Of a stretch of 64,000 nucleotides of DNA, positions 43,512-52,733 are shown piece by piece. Positions within the stretch are counted from its first letter, which is position 1. Each line of letters opens with the position of its first letter. Position numbers and translations under genes: made by a program. Origin of the DNA: Thermaurantimonas aggregans (GTDB lineage Bacteria > Bacteroidota > Bacteroidia > Flavobacteriales > Schleiferiaceae); contig NZ_BHZE01000005.1 in the NCBI RefSeq assembly GCF_003851885.1, forward strand, positions 62,001 to 126,000, written 5' to 3'. The notes beneath the pieces are model-generated. The model was not told the DNA's origin. It worked only from the letters and a program-made list of their open reading frames with translations, and did no database searches.

Positions 43512-45406
43512 AGCTGTTCTTCGATGAGTTCTACGGACTGATGGTCGTTCAAATCAAGAGGATTTTCGCCCTTTTCAATTTTTAGATTTCCAATAATAAA
43601 CTCTTGTCGAGCTGGGGTATTCTTGCCCATGTAGAACTCAAGAATTTCGTCGATGGTTTGGTCTTTGCCAATAAGAACCGGCTCTAGCCGGATGTCTTTG
43701 CCTATAAAATGGCGGAATTCATCGGGACTAATTTCACCCAGACCCTTAAATCGAGTGATTTCAGCTTTGTTGCCGAGCTTTCGAAGGGCTTCAAATTTTT
43801 CTTCTTCGCTGTAGCAATAGATGGTTTCTTTTCTGTTTCGCACTCTAAAAAGAGGTGTTTGCAAAATGTAGAGGTGATTTTCGCGAACCAGCTCAGGGAA
43901 GAATTGCAAAAAGAAGGTAATGAGCAGCAAACGGATGTGCATGCCATCTACATCGGCATCGGTGGCAATCACTACGCGGTTGTAGCGAAGGTTTTCGATA
44001 GACTCTTCGATATCGAGGGCGGCTTGAAGTAAGTTAAATTCTTCGTTTTCGTACACCACTTTTTTGGTGAGGCCATAACAATTAAGAGGTTTTCCTTTCA
44101 GGGAAAATACAGCTTGAGTATTTACATCGCGCGCTTTGGTAATGCTGCCGGAGGCTGAGTCGCCCTCAGTGATAAATAGGGTGGATTCGAAGCAGCGCTC
44201 ATCCTTTACATCGGTGAGGTGAATGCGGCAATCGCGCAACTTTTTGTTGTGCAAACTGACTTTTTTAGCGCGCTCGCGGGCTAATTTTTGGATACCGGCC
44301 AGTTCTTTGCGCTCTTTTTCAGCCGCAACGATTTTTCGCAAGATGGCATCAGCCACTTCCGGGTTTCTGTGCAAGTAGTTGTCAAGTTCTTTTTTAACGA
44401 AGTCGTTCACATAAGCTCTGATACTTGGCATACCGGGACCCATTTCGGTAGATCCGAGCTTGGTTTTCGTCTGAGATTCGAAGACTGGCTCAATTACTTT
44501 GAGCGAAATGGCGGCAATAACCGATTGGCGGATATCGGCCGTGTCGAAATTTTTGTTGTAAAACTCCCGAATGGTTTTAATCATCGCTTCGCGAAGGGCA
44601 GCTTGGTGTGTGCCCCCCTGTGTGGTGTGCTGTCCATTAACAAAAGAGTGATAAATCTCTGACTGTGAACGCTCGCTGTGCGTGATGGCTATTTCAATAT
44701 CATCGCCTTTCAGGTGAATGATTTCGTGTAAGATAGGCGAGTCGATAGTATGGGTTAGTAAGTCTTTCAGTCCGTTTTCGCTTCGGATGGTTTGTCCGTT
44801 GTAGATGATGGTGAGGCCGGCATTCAGGTAGGCGTAATTCCACATCATGCGCTCAACGTACTCATCTACAAACTTGAAGTTTTTGAAAATGGTATCATCT
44901 GGGGTAAAAATGATGCGAGTACCTCGCCTGAGGGTAGTATCTTCGATTTGAGATTCAAATTTGAGGTTACCTCGCTCAAATTCAGCCCACTTGGTTTTTC
45001 CATCGCGAATGCTTTGCACTTTAAAGAACGACGAAAGCGCATTCACGGCTTTAGCACCCACGCCATTCAGACCGACGGATTTTTTAAAGGCTTGGCTGTC
45101 GTATTTAGCTCCGGTGTTAATCTTACTTACAACATCCACAGTCTTGCCTAATGGAATGCCACGGCCATAGTCGCGCACCGTCACTGTGCGGTCGTTTATG
45201 GTAACTTCGATCGTTTTGCCGGCTCCCATCACAAATTCGTCGATGGAGTTATCGATGATTTCTTTTAGCAAGATGTAGATCCCGTCGTCAGGTGAGCTTC
45301 CATCACCTAGCTTACCGATATACATACCCGGCCGCAGGCGAATGTGCTCCTTCCATTCGAGGGTTTTGATGTTCTCTTCGGTATATTTAATTTGATTTTC
45401 AGACAT
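43508..45406 (-). CDS. parE: DNA topoisomerase IV subunit B
   Basis: The 632-residue type IIA topoisomerase ATPase subunit has the GHKL set ([36 protein letters not shown]), the transducer domain, and the TOPRIM catalytic residues in [13 protein letters not shown] and [15 protein letters not shown]. The length and the RPGMYIG opening without a large insert suit ParE rather than GyrB, but telling the two apart would need a tree. It decatenates daughter chromosomes with ParC, which is not in the window. Confidence 0.9.
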   Translation of the reverse strand: MSENQIKYTEENIKTLEWKEHIRLRPGMYIGKLGDGSSPDDGIYILLKEIIDNSIDEFVMGAGKTIEVTINDRTVTVRDYGRGIPLGKTVDVVSKINTGAKYDSQAFKKSVGLNGVGAKAVNALSSFFKVQSIRDGKTKWAEFERGNLKFESQIEDTTLRRGTRIIFTPDDTIFKNFKFVDEYVERMMWNYAYLNAGLTIIYNGQTIRSENGLKDLLTHTIDSPILHEIIHLKGDDIEIAITHSERSQSEIYHSFVNGQHTTQGGTHQAALREAMIKTIREFYNKNFDTADIRQSVIAAISLKVIEPVFESQTKTKLGSTEMGPGMPSIRAYVNDFVKKELDNYLHRNPEVADAILRKIVAAEKERKELAGIQKLARERAKKVSLHNKKLRDCRIHLTDVKDERCFESTLFITEGDSASGSITKARDVNTQAVFSLKGKPLNCYGLTKKVVYENEEFNLLQAALDIEESIENLRYNRVVIATDADVDGMHIRLLLITFFLQFFPELVRENHLYILQTPLFRVRNRKETIYCYSEEEKFEALRKLGNKAEITRFKGLGEISPDEFRHFIGKDIRLEPVLIGKDQTIDEILEFYMGKNTPARQEFIIGNLKIEKGENPLDLNDHQSVELIEEQL

Positions 45407-45536
45407 TTAAATGAATCGATTTGCCCTTTTTTCTCAACTTTCAAGTTTAAAAACTATCGTCATATCGCTGTATGTAAAGTGAATTGAGTTATTAACACTG
45501 GCGTTTTATTATTGGATTTAATGTTTTTTTATACAT

Positions 45537-45570
45537 AAAAAACGGAGAACCGACTGCTCCCCGTTTTTCT
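45537..45570 (-). terminator. Terminator of the five-module secreted protein gene
   Basis: On the minus strand AAAAACGG(GG)AG and CTCCGTTTTT form a stem with a small bulge and a loop of about nine bases, running into six T. The gene at 45589-47580 stops 18 bp upstream. Confidence 0.65.
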
Positions 45571-45588
45571 TGAATATTGTTTTAAAAA

Positions 45589-47580
45589 TCAATAAAAAGC
45601 CACTGGAAGTTTAAGGATTTTAATTTGTCCATCTATTTGTAAGACAATAAAATAAACTCCTGATATTAACTCTAAGGGAGAGGTGAAAGTACCGGTAGAA
45701 TGAAAATCAACAGAATAAATCAATTTGCCTGATACATCTATTATTTTTAGTTTGGATGGTACACCACCTACAGGTAATCCTGAAATGCTAAGAACTCTAT
45801 TGCGATAGGCAGCCTTCAAAGAAGAATAGGCAGTTTCGTCAATAGAAAAGGAGGTACATACCAAGTCGCATCGATTAAAACACACATCGGGCAGTGTGGT
45901 GTCTGCCGTTGGAACAGTCAGATTTCTTGAACCTAGAAATCCACAAGAGCCGGTGATAAGCTCTTGACCGGCAGGGCTATTTGTGGTCGAAAATCGATAC
46001 AAAACTTGTTCGCCCTTTGGCAGATCTAAGGTGATGCTGTACTTGTTTGGGCTCACTAGGTTCATTTGGTGTTGTGTAAAATTCCAACCGTTGAAAGTAC
46101 CGGCTACGTACATACCTTGTGGCGATACCTGAATTCCTTGGGTGAGCACTGAAATGGTAACCTTAGAAGTAGGCAACTGTGCCGGACAGGTATCGCACAT
46201 CGAAAAGCAAACAGCCGAAAGTATTGTATCGTTTGTGACATTAAAGACTCTGTTGTAGCCACCAAAACCATCGCTTACACCACAGGCTGGTGGCACAGCC
46301 TCAGCACCTGTGAAAGTAGAATCGTTCAAAAACTTATACTGAACTGTCGTACCTGAATTAATTACTACAGTGGCTGAATAAATAGTACCGTTAGCTGTCA
46401 TTGGCGTAGCCTTTGGTGACCAATTGTTAAAACTACCGGCCAGATAAACTCCATTGGGTGAGATGGTTTGATTTTTCATATCCACTCTAAAGGTGACATT
46501 TCGCGGCTGAGGCACCGGACATGGCCCACACATGCCAAAACATACGACTGGAAGAATGGTATCGGTATTAGGCATCACAAACCAACGATTAGGCGAGGGT
46601 ATACCTAATCCACAGGCTGCAGGTACTGTTTCGTCCTGTCCCCAAGCATTTCCGTTTATGAACTTGTAAAACACTGTATCTCCTATGCTGGCTGAATCTA
46701 AGCGCACGTACAAACCAGAAGCGGTATCTAAAGTCATGGTCGAACCGGCAGGATTCCAACCTTGAAAATTTCCTGCTACATGTACCCCATTAGAACTTAC
46801 CGATTGTTGGCTCATATCAACGCGAAAAGTCACTGCTTTTTTGGGCGTTGGTGGGATTACTGGGCAATTTGTATTGCATGTACCGAAACAAACTGCAGGA
46901 AGTACCGTATCGCTGTTTGGCACGGTGAGGAATCGGTTCACTGGATTTCCCATACCGCAAGCAGCTGGTACAGTTTCATCTTGCCCCCACGCATTTCCAT
47001 TGATGAATTTGAATTGTACTGTCTGTCCTACAGGTAATGCCACGGTGTAACTCCAAATGCTTCCGCTTTTGATCATAGGTGTGGAGGCTGGATTCCAACC
47101 TTGAAAGCTACCTGCTATATGAACTCCCATTTGACTTACGTTGGCAACATTCGACATATTCACCTGAAAGGTCACAAGCTTGGTTGGTGGCAAGGGTTGG
47201 CAGGTTGTACAGGAGCTAAAACAAACAACAGGCAACACTGTGTCTTGTGTAACTGTAAGCGATCGATTGAATCCTCCAAATCCATTTGATACTCCGCATG
47301 CTGATGGCACCTGCTCCTCCCCTGCCCACGTGTTTCCGTTGATGAATTTGTATTGAATGGCAGTTCCTTGAGCTATTTGTGCACTAAAAGAGTACACCCC
47401 ATTGCCAACAGCTGTCATTTGAGAGGTCGCAGGATTCCAATTTTGAAAACTTCCTGCTACGTGTACGCCAGCAGTAGATACTGTTTGTTGGCTCATATCC
47501 ACGCGAAAGGTTACTGTGCGTAACTGTCCGTAAAGAGAGGATGTACCAAAAAGAATGGCAATAAGTATTGTATTTTTCAT
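45589..47580 (-). CDS. Secreted protein with five tandem CBM/E-set-like modules and T9SS sorting domain
   Basis: At 663 residues, it has a signal peptide (MKNTILIAILFGTSSLYGQ) and five tandem modules of about 115 residues, each starting like VTFRVDMSQQ then GVHVAGSFQGWNPA and ending with a Cys-containing stretch (VPAACG...TVLPAVCFG.C). The VAGSFxxWNP core and the YKFINGN strand resemble starch- or glycogen-binding early-set domains (CBM20/48-like). The last 80 residues form a T9SS type A sorting domain (LKIIDVSGKLIYSV, SGVYFIVLQIDG). It should be a surface-attached glycan-binding protein; no catalytic domain was seen. It is divergent from a sugar dehydrogenase gene. The ATG at 47578-47580 precedes the signal peptide directly. 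Confidence 0.87.
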   Translation of the reverse strand: MKNTILIAILFGTSSLYGQLRTVTFRVDMSQQTVSTAGVHVAGSFQNWNPATSQMTAVGNGVYSFSAQIAQGTAIQYKFINGNTWAGEEQVPSACGVSNGFGGFNRSLTVTQDTVLPVVCFSSCTTCQPLPPTKLVTFQVNMSNVANVSQMGVHIAGSFQGWNPASTPMIKSGSIWSYTVALPVGQTVQFKFINGNAWGQDETVPAACGMGNPVNRFLTVPNSDTVLPAVCFGTCNTNCPVIPPTPKKAVTFRVDMSQQSVSSNGVHVAGNFQGWNPAGSTMTLDTASGLYVRLDSASIGDTVFYKFINGNAWGQDETVPAACGLGIPSPNRWFVMPNTDTILPVVCFGMCGPCPVPQPRNVTFRVDMKNQTISPNGVYLAGSFNNWSPKATPMTANGTIYSATVVINSGTTVQYKFLNDSTFTGAEAVPPACGVSDGFGGYNRVFNVTNDTILSAVCFSMCDTCPAQLPTSKVTISVLTQGIQVSPQGMYVAGTFNGWNFTQHQMNLVSPNKYSITLDLPKGEQVLYRFSTTNSPAGQELITGSCGFLGSRNLTVPTADTTLPDVCFNRCDLVCTSFSIDETAYSSLKAAYRNRVLSISGLPVGGVPSKLKIIDVSGKLIYSVDFHSTGTFTSPLELISGVYFIVLQIDGQIKILKLPVAFY

Positions 47581-47673
47581 TAAATCAAGTCTTTGCCACA
47601 AAGAAAGTGTATTTAATACACTTTAGCAAGATTTCGAAAAAACAAAAAAGAGTATTACTTTTGTTTAAGAGTG

Positions 47674-48798
47674 ATGAGAATATTCTTTTTATACTTTATC
47701 TCTATTACAGTATCCTCTTTCGGTTGTGAAAAAATAAGTTCGGAAAAACAACCTAACAATGACACTATTCCCTCGTTTGAGGTGCAAAAAATCCCTGTGA
47801 TTACGGGGCTGAATATCCCATGGGGAATGGTCTTTATAAACGACAGTTTGGTGCTTATAGCTGAAAAAAGTGGCGATGTGATACTAGGAAATGTGTATAC
47901 TGGTTCAAAAGAGGTGCTTTTCAAGGTTCCAAATGCTGTCGTTTATGGTCAAGGAGGTTTAATGGATATACGTCTGCATCCATTTTTTAATCAAAACAAA
48001 TTAGTATATTTCACATACACAAAACAGGTCAGCGGGCTTTATACTACCGCAGTGGGCAGAGCCATCTATGAAAACAAGTCTTTTAAAAACTTTCAGGAAA
48101 TTTTTGTGGCTGAAATGCTAAGCAACTCAGGAGTGCATTTCGGCAGCAGATTGATTTTCGACGGCAAGGGGCATTTTTACCTGGGTCTTGGTGACCGTGG
48201 TAATATGCAACAGTCACAAAACACAAAAAATCACATGGGTTGTATCTTAAGGTTACAAGAGGATGGCAGTGTGCCTTCCGATAATCCATTTGTTACTAAT
48301 CCCGACTTTTTGCCAGAAATCTGGACAAATGGTCATCGCAACATACAAGGAATGGCCATTAACCCTATCACTGGTGAACTTTGGGCACATGAACATGGTC
48401 CGCAAGGAGGTGATGAAATTAATGTGATTAAAAAAGGATTGAATTACGGGTGGCCTCTTGCTACTTATGGACAACAATATGGAGGAGGCAAAATTGCCGA
48501 TCCCAGCTATCCGGGTACTGAGCAACCAATTCACTACTGGACACCAAGCATAGCACCGTGTGGAATGGCTTTTATAACGTCCAACCGATATCCGGGGTGG
48601 TCAGGTCATCTTTTAATCGGGGCTCTCGCTGGCCAGCATTTAAACAAAACATCCTTCCAAGGTTCAACGCTCAGCTCTGAATGGCGGTATTTTCAGGGTG
48701 AAGGGCGAATTCGCAACGTAGTAGAATCCACTGATGGCTGGATTTATTTTTCTGATGAATCTAATGGCATACTCTACAAGTTAGTGCCAAAAATTTGA
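47674..48798 (+). CDS. PQQ-dependent sugar dehydrogenase-type lipoprotein
   Basis: This 374-residue six-bladed beta-propeller belongs to the soluble glucose/sorbosone dehydrogenase family. It has a lipoprotein-type signal (MRIFFLYFISITVSSFGC), the opening GLNIPWGMVFIN, HFGSRLIFDGKGHFYLGLGDRG, and the cofactor-side segment IWTNGHRNIQGMAINPITGELWAHEHGPQGGDEIN with NYGWPLATYG. It would oxidise an aldose with PQQ in the periplasm or at the outer membrane; the substrate is unknown. The ATG at 47674 is chosen over an adjacent GTG. Confidence 0.9.
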   Translation: MRIFFLYFISITVSSFGCEKISSEKQPNNDTIPSFEVQKIPVITGLNIPWGMVFINDSLVLIAEKSGDVILGNVYTGSKEVLFKVPNAVVYGQGGLMDIRLHPFFNQNKLVYFTYTKQVSGLYTTAVGRAIYENKSFKNFQEIFVAEMLSNSGVHFGSRLIFDGKGHFYLGLGDRGNMQQSQNTKNHMGCILRLQEDGSVPSDNPFVTNPDFLPEIWTNGHRNIQGMAINPITGELWAHEHGPQGGDEINVIKKGLNYGWPLATYGQQYGGGKIADPSYPGTEQPIHYWTPSIAPCGMAFITSNRYPGWSGHLLIGALAGQHLNKTSFQGSTLSSEWRYFQGEGRIRNVVESTDGWIYFSDESNGILYKLVPKI

Positions 48799-49143
48799 AT
48801 TGAATACAGCAAGTCATTCGTAGAATCTCTTGCGTTTTTTTTTAAAATTCAGAAACGAACGATCATCAAAAAATTAGGCCGCTTGAATACCATTTTCTGA
48901 TTATGGTTACGAAAATGGATATCCTTGATGAGTAATAATAGGTTTTCAGAAATTTTTTAAAAAACTTTCATTGCTTTTAAAAATATTCAGTTTTTAATCC
49001 AAAACCTACCCTGATTGTGATGAATTGTGTTACATTTTAGCATTAGTGTGAAAAAGTCGATTACTTTTTTCTATTATTGAAAACCACACTCTTATTGCAG
49101 TAGGATTGTTTAATGAAGCTACCTTGCCGTGAAAATACAAGAA
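48799..49143. other. Intergenic AT-rich stretch, nothing recognised
   Basis: About 345 bp between two rightward genes. It is AT-rich with homopolymer runs. I saw no frame with a protein-like sequence, no strong hairpin and no consensus promoter pair. Confidence 0.6.
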
Positions 49144-51123
49144 ATGATGAATCGCCTTATAAATGCAGCAAGCCCCTATTTACTACAGCATGCACACAAT
49201 CCAGTAGATTGGTATCCTTGGGGAGAAGAAGCCTTTCAAGCAGCTAAAAGGCACAACAAATTATTGGTGATCAGTATAGGCTACTCAGCCTGCCACTGGT
49301 GTCATGTAATGGAACGCGAGTGCTTTGAAGACCGAGAGGTAGCTCGCCTGATGAATACATACTACATCTCTATAAAAGTAGATCGCGAAGAGCATCCAGA
49401 TGTGGATCAAATTTACATGGACGCCCTGCAGCTGATGACCGGCCGCGGAGGCTGGCCACTAAACATCGTAGCCTTGCCTGACGGGAGGCCCATATGGGGT
49501 GTGACGTATTTGCCCAAGAAAAGTTGGATGAGCGCACTAGAGCAAATAGCTGAATTACAAAAGAATAATCCAAATCAGCTGTACGATTATGCCAATAAGC
49601 TCAGCCATGGAATTAGTATTCTTCACACTACACCCGATTTTAAAGGGTTTCATAAGCCCGAGCGTTCTGAAATTAAAAAGGCACTCGATAAATATCTGCA
49701 GCATCGCGATTTTGAAACGGGTGGCCCCTCACGTGCACCGAAGTTTATGATGCCCACGCAGTTGCTCGATATACTTCGGTTAGGCGTTTGGGTAGAGCAT
49801 AAAAAAGCCGTTGAATTTGTGCATCTTACTTTGCAACAAATGGCTCGGCGAGGCATTTTTGACCAAACGGTCGGCGGCTTTTACCGCTATTCGACCGATG
49901 CGGAGTGGAAAATCCCGCACTTTGAGAAAATGCTTTACGACAACGCACTGCTCATCGAGCTCTATGCCGAAGCCTTCAAACAATCGGGCGATCAATCCTA
50001 TTTAGATGTCCTTCAAAAAACATTTGATTGGCTTGAAGCCGAGATGAAAAGCAACGATGGTGGTTATTACGCGGCACTCGATGCCGACGCTGAGGGTGAA
50101 GAAGGAAAAACCTACACCTTTACAACGCGCGAAATAGAAAAGATGCTCGAAGGCTTACCGGCTGATTTTCTGCGCGATGTATATGCCCTGCATCCCGGCG
50201 AACAGTGGGAAGGACAATATGTGTTGCATCAGAAAGAACCGCTTGAATCGTATGCTGAAAAGCATCACTTGAGCTTGGACGAAGCCAAACTAAACCTCGA
50301 CAAATTTTTGAAAAGGGCTAAAGGCACAAGAGCTAAAAAACCCCGTCCGGGTATAGACGATAAAGTAATTGCCTCATGGAATCTCATGCTTGTAAGTGCC
50401 TTGGTTACCGTGTTTGAAGCTACCGGTAAAACACATTGGCTTGAGAAAGCCATTCGTTTGGCCAATTTTATCCACAAAATCATCGATCATAAAGCTCACT
50501 ATTATAAAAATGGACAATATCTATCGCGCTGCTTGCTCGATGACTTGTCTCAAATCATTAGAGCCTCCATTCGACTTTTTGCGGCTACCGGCGATGAAAT
50601 ATACCTTACAAGGGCTCAAAAAAGTTTAGATCGAGTTTTTGAAGTTCATGACACGCGAGATAAAATACTCTTTACAAATACTCCTGCACATGACAATTTG
50701 CTTTTTCAAAGAGCAGTCGAAACGGAGGACAATGTAATTCCTTCGTCTAATGCAGTTATGGCTGAAAACCTGATGCTCCTGGGTCATATACTTGGCAAGC
50801 ATGACTACACCGAACGGTCGCTGGCTATGCTCAATGCAATGCAACAGCGTGCTACTGAGCATCCGGAGGCATACTACCACTGGTGGTATGTGTACCTTAT
50901 GCACGCATCAGAATGGAAAATGTACGTAATCACGGGCCCTTCAGCACATACCAAAGCATTGGAGTACAGACAAAAATTTCTACCTGACGGCATGGTTATT
51001 TCCGCTCAAAATCCATCAGAGGTTGACGTTTTAAAAAATCGTTTTTCGCTTGAGGTCGATCGCTTGTATTTGTGCGAAGGAGAGTCATGCCGGCCACCGG
51101 TAGAATTGAAAAAAGCCGAATAA
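49144..51123 (+). CDS. DUF255 thioredoxin-fold / six-hairpin protein (YyaL type)
   Basis: The product has about 659 residues. The N-terminal thioredoxin-like DUF255 domain (1-165) opens [30 protein letters not shown] with the CxxC in [13 protein letters not shown]. The remainder is an (alpha/alpha)6 barrel as in N-acylglucosamine epimerase-like proteins ([49 protein letters not shown]). The family is widespread from bacteria to human SPATA20; its activity is not established. The start is ATG at 49144 or 49147, as in homologues, rather than the GTG five codons earlier. Confidence 0.92.
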   Translation: MMNRLINAASPYLLQHAHNPVDWYPWGEEAFQAAKRHNKLLVISIGYSACHWCHVMERECFEDREVARLMNTYYISIKVDREEHPDVDQIYMDALQLMTGRGGWPLNIVALPDGRPIWGVTYLPKKSWMSALEQIAELQKNNPNQLYDYANKLSHGISILHTTPDFKGFHKPERSEIKKALDKYLQHRDFETGGPSRAPKFMMPTQLLDILRLGVWVEHKKAVEFVHLTLQQMARRGIFDQTVGGFYRYSTDAEWKIPHFEKMLYDNALLIELYAEAFKQSGDQSYLDVLQKTFDWLEAEMKSNDGGYYAALDADAEGEEGKTYTFTTREIEKMLEGLPADFLRDVYALHPGEQWEGQYVLHQKEPLESYAEKHHLSLDEAKLNLDKFLKRAKGTRAKKPRPGIDDKVIASWNLMLVSALVTVFEATGKTHWLEKAIRLANFIHKIIDHKAHYYKNGQYLSRCLLDDLSQIIRASIRLFAATGDEIYLTRAQKSLDRVFEVHDTRDKILFTNTPAHDNLLFQRAVETEDNVIPSSNAVMAENLMLLGHILGKHDYTERSLAMLNAMQQRATEHPEAYYHWWYVYLMHASEWKMYVITGPSAHTKALEYRQKFLPDGMVISAQNPSEVDVLKNRFSLEVDRLYLCEGESCRPPVELKKAE

Positions 51124-51562
51124 TCTTTACGGATCAATTTATTTAGGGCTTTTTAGGAGAAAGTTTATCAGTGATCTATAGACAAATCCCCCACTCGATT
51201 CTCTCGAATTCTGTAGAAAATCTCTTTGGAAAATCATCTATTTTTTTGGTTTTTATACATACTTAAAAAACAGATGAAATGGTAATGATCAAATATTTTT
51301 TTCTGTTAATTTTACAAAGTTTATGTACTTATATGTTCAAACTTATATTTAGAAAAAAGCCCTTCCTTTTCAAGTTTATCGATGATTTTTAAATTACACA
51401 TTCAGAAACACTTATATAGTTTAGAAAGTTTATTCATCGCAGAAAATAGCATTTGAAAGACTTTACGAAATATTATATTTATATTTAGCAAAAAAGACTT
51501 GATAGAGTAGCTAAAGTAATGCAAAAGTCTGTGTAAAATATTACTTTTTCACTCTCTTGATG
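51124..51562. other. Intergenic AT-rich stretch, nothing recognised
   Basis: About 440 bp between converging genes (the DUF255 gene and the glycosylase-like gene). It is very AT-rich. I saw no convincing coding frame, RNA gene or terminator. Confidence 0.6.
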
Positions 51563-52093
51563 CTACATTAATATATTTTTTTGCCAGATATTTAGTTTTT
51601 TATCCGAATAAATTCTCGCTGGCGTGGGTAATAATGAAAATTTTATGTCTGATTGAACACAAAAAGAATGAACTTCTTCGATTCGCTTTCGGATGTTTGG
51701 TATGTCCTTGAAACTCTTACGTGTAAATAAGACTTGTTCAACTGTTTTAATATTCGAAAGTAGCGAAAAAACATCGTTCCATTCCGCCACTTTGTTGTCG
51801 ATAAAAGCATCTTCGTAGGTGCATTCGCTTCCGATAGGTACTTCAACGGAGCGAATGAGATCGATAAAACCAACCTTCTTATGCCTCGAAAAGGCTATTT
51901 TTTCCTTATACGAGGCATTTTTCAGCGAGGGCATTCCAAAAACTTCCGGTAATAGCCGCCAAAAGTGGTTCTGAGGTCGGCTATAATAAAAGTGCGCCGG
52001 GTTGCACGATGCTTCTGGATTAAAGGTACCCATAAAGATCCATCGAACACCCGGCGGCAAAAACTCGCCAAACCTGTGCCTTACCACGGGCAT
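51563..52093 (-). CDS. Uracil-DNA-glycosylase-superfamily protein
   Basis: The 176-residue protein starts MPVVRHRFGEFLPPGVRWIFMGTFNPEASCNPAHFYYSRPQNHFWRLLPEVFG. The GTFNP and RPQNHFWRLL motifs are those of the Mug/UDG-like superfamily (the first corresponds to the GxNPS/GxDPY catalytic motif 1). The second motif near the C-terminus is weak (LLPTPARIYSDKK), so activity is uncertain. The gene starts 5 bp after the DUF6952 gene, forming a thioredoxin-DUF6952-glycosylase run. Confidence 0.75.
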   Translation of the reverse strand: MPVVRHRFGEFLPPGVRWIFMGTFNPEASCNPAHFYYSRPQNHFWRLLPEVFGMPSLKNASYKEKIAFSRHKKVGFIDLIRSVEVPIGSECTYEDAFIDNKVAEWNDVFSLLSNIKTVEQVLFTRKSFKDIPNIRKRIEEVHSFCVQSDIKFSLLPTPARIYSDKKLNIWQKNILM

Positions 52094-52098
52094 TGGCG

Positions 52099-52335
52099 TT
52101 ATGTGATGGAGTTGCGTACGCGCTGCGTATAGGCCCTTATGGCTTCGGTTTCACTCATTCCGGCCTGAATTTGCTCTTTGATCCAAATGGCGGCCAGTAC
52201 GTGGGTGAGCTGTTCGCCCTCGTCTTCACCTTCGATGGCAACTTCAGGCGTGCGCTCTTCATAGAGGTCTTGCTCTGCTTTGCGAAGGGCTTCAATATCT
52301 ACAGGTAAAAGCTTTTTAATGGCGGGTATTTTCAT
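52099..52335 (-). CDS. DUF6952 family small protein
   Basis: This 78-residue soluble protein (MKIPAIKKLLPVDIEALRKAEQDLYEE, VEGEDEGEQLTHVLAAIWI-type centre, YTQRVRNSIT end) matches the DUF6952 family of Bacteroidota as I recall it. It is regularly encoded next to a small thioredoxin, and here overlaps the thioredoxin gene by 4 nt. Function is unknown; a partner or substrate of the thioredoxin is a reasonable guess. Confidence 0.78.
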   Translation of the reverse strand: MKIPAIKKLLPVDIEALRKAEQDLYEERTPEVAIEGEDEGEQLTHVLAAIWIKEQIQAGMSETEAIRAYTQRVRNSIT

Positions 52336-52655
52336 GCCTGTTGGAGTTTTTCAAGGAGTTTTCTCAAGTATTCTTCTTTACCAGAGGCACTGCCCTCAAT
52401 GAGCTGTCCATTTTTAAAAATAGCTAAAAAAGGCAAATTATCTACTCCGGCTGCATGGCGAGCATCGGGGTTTTCTTCAGCATTTACATCTAAGAATACA
52501 ATGTCTTTGTACTGCTCCTCGTCGCTTACACGGCGATATTTTGGGGCAAACATCTTGCATGCGCCACACCAGTCAGCATAGTATTTGACGACTACTTTTT
52601 CGTTTTCTGAAATCAGTTGTTTGAATGTCTGATCATTAGTTACAATTACGGCCAT
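52332..52655 (-). CDS. Thioredoxin-family protein
   Basis: The 107-residue single thioredoxin fold has the active site WCGACKMF (about 29-36) and the cis-Pro region in VDNLPFLAIFKNGQ. The central GA in place of the classical GP lowers confidence that it is the main thioredoxin. It is cytoplasmic, without a signal peptide. It heads a three-gene run with DUF6952 and the glycosylase-like gene. Confidence 0.93.
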   Translation of the reverse strand: MAVIVTNDQTFKQLISENEKVVVKYYADWCGACKMFAPKYRRVSDEEQYKDIVFLDVNAEENPDARHAAGVDNLPFLAIFKNGQLIEGSASGKEEYLRKLLEKLQQA

Positions 52656-52733
52656 TTTTTCTCTTTTTCGTGCAAAAATAACGGGTTTAAAATATCATAT
52701 ATTTCAATTGAACTTATATTTTGATAATTAAAA

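Noticed and set aside
43702-45170. Several open frames on the plus strand within parE
   Set aside because: They are shadows of the well-supported parE frame.
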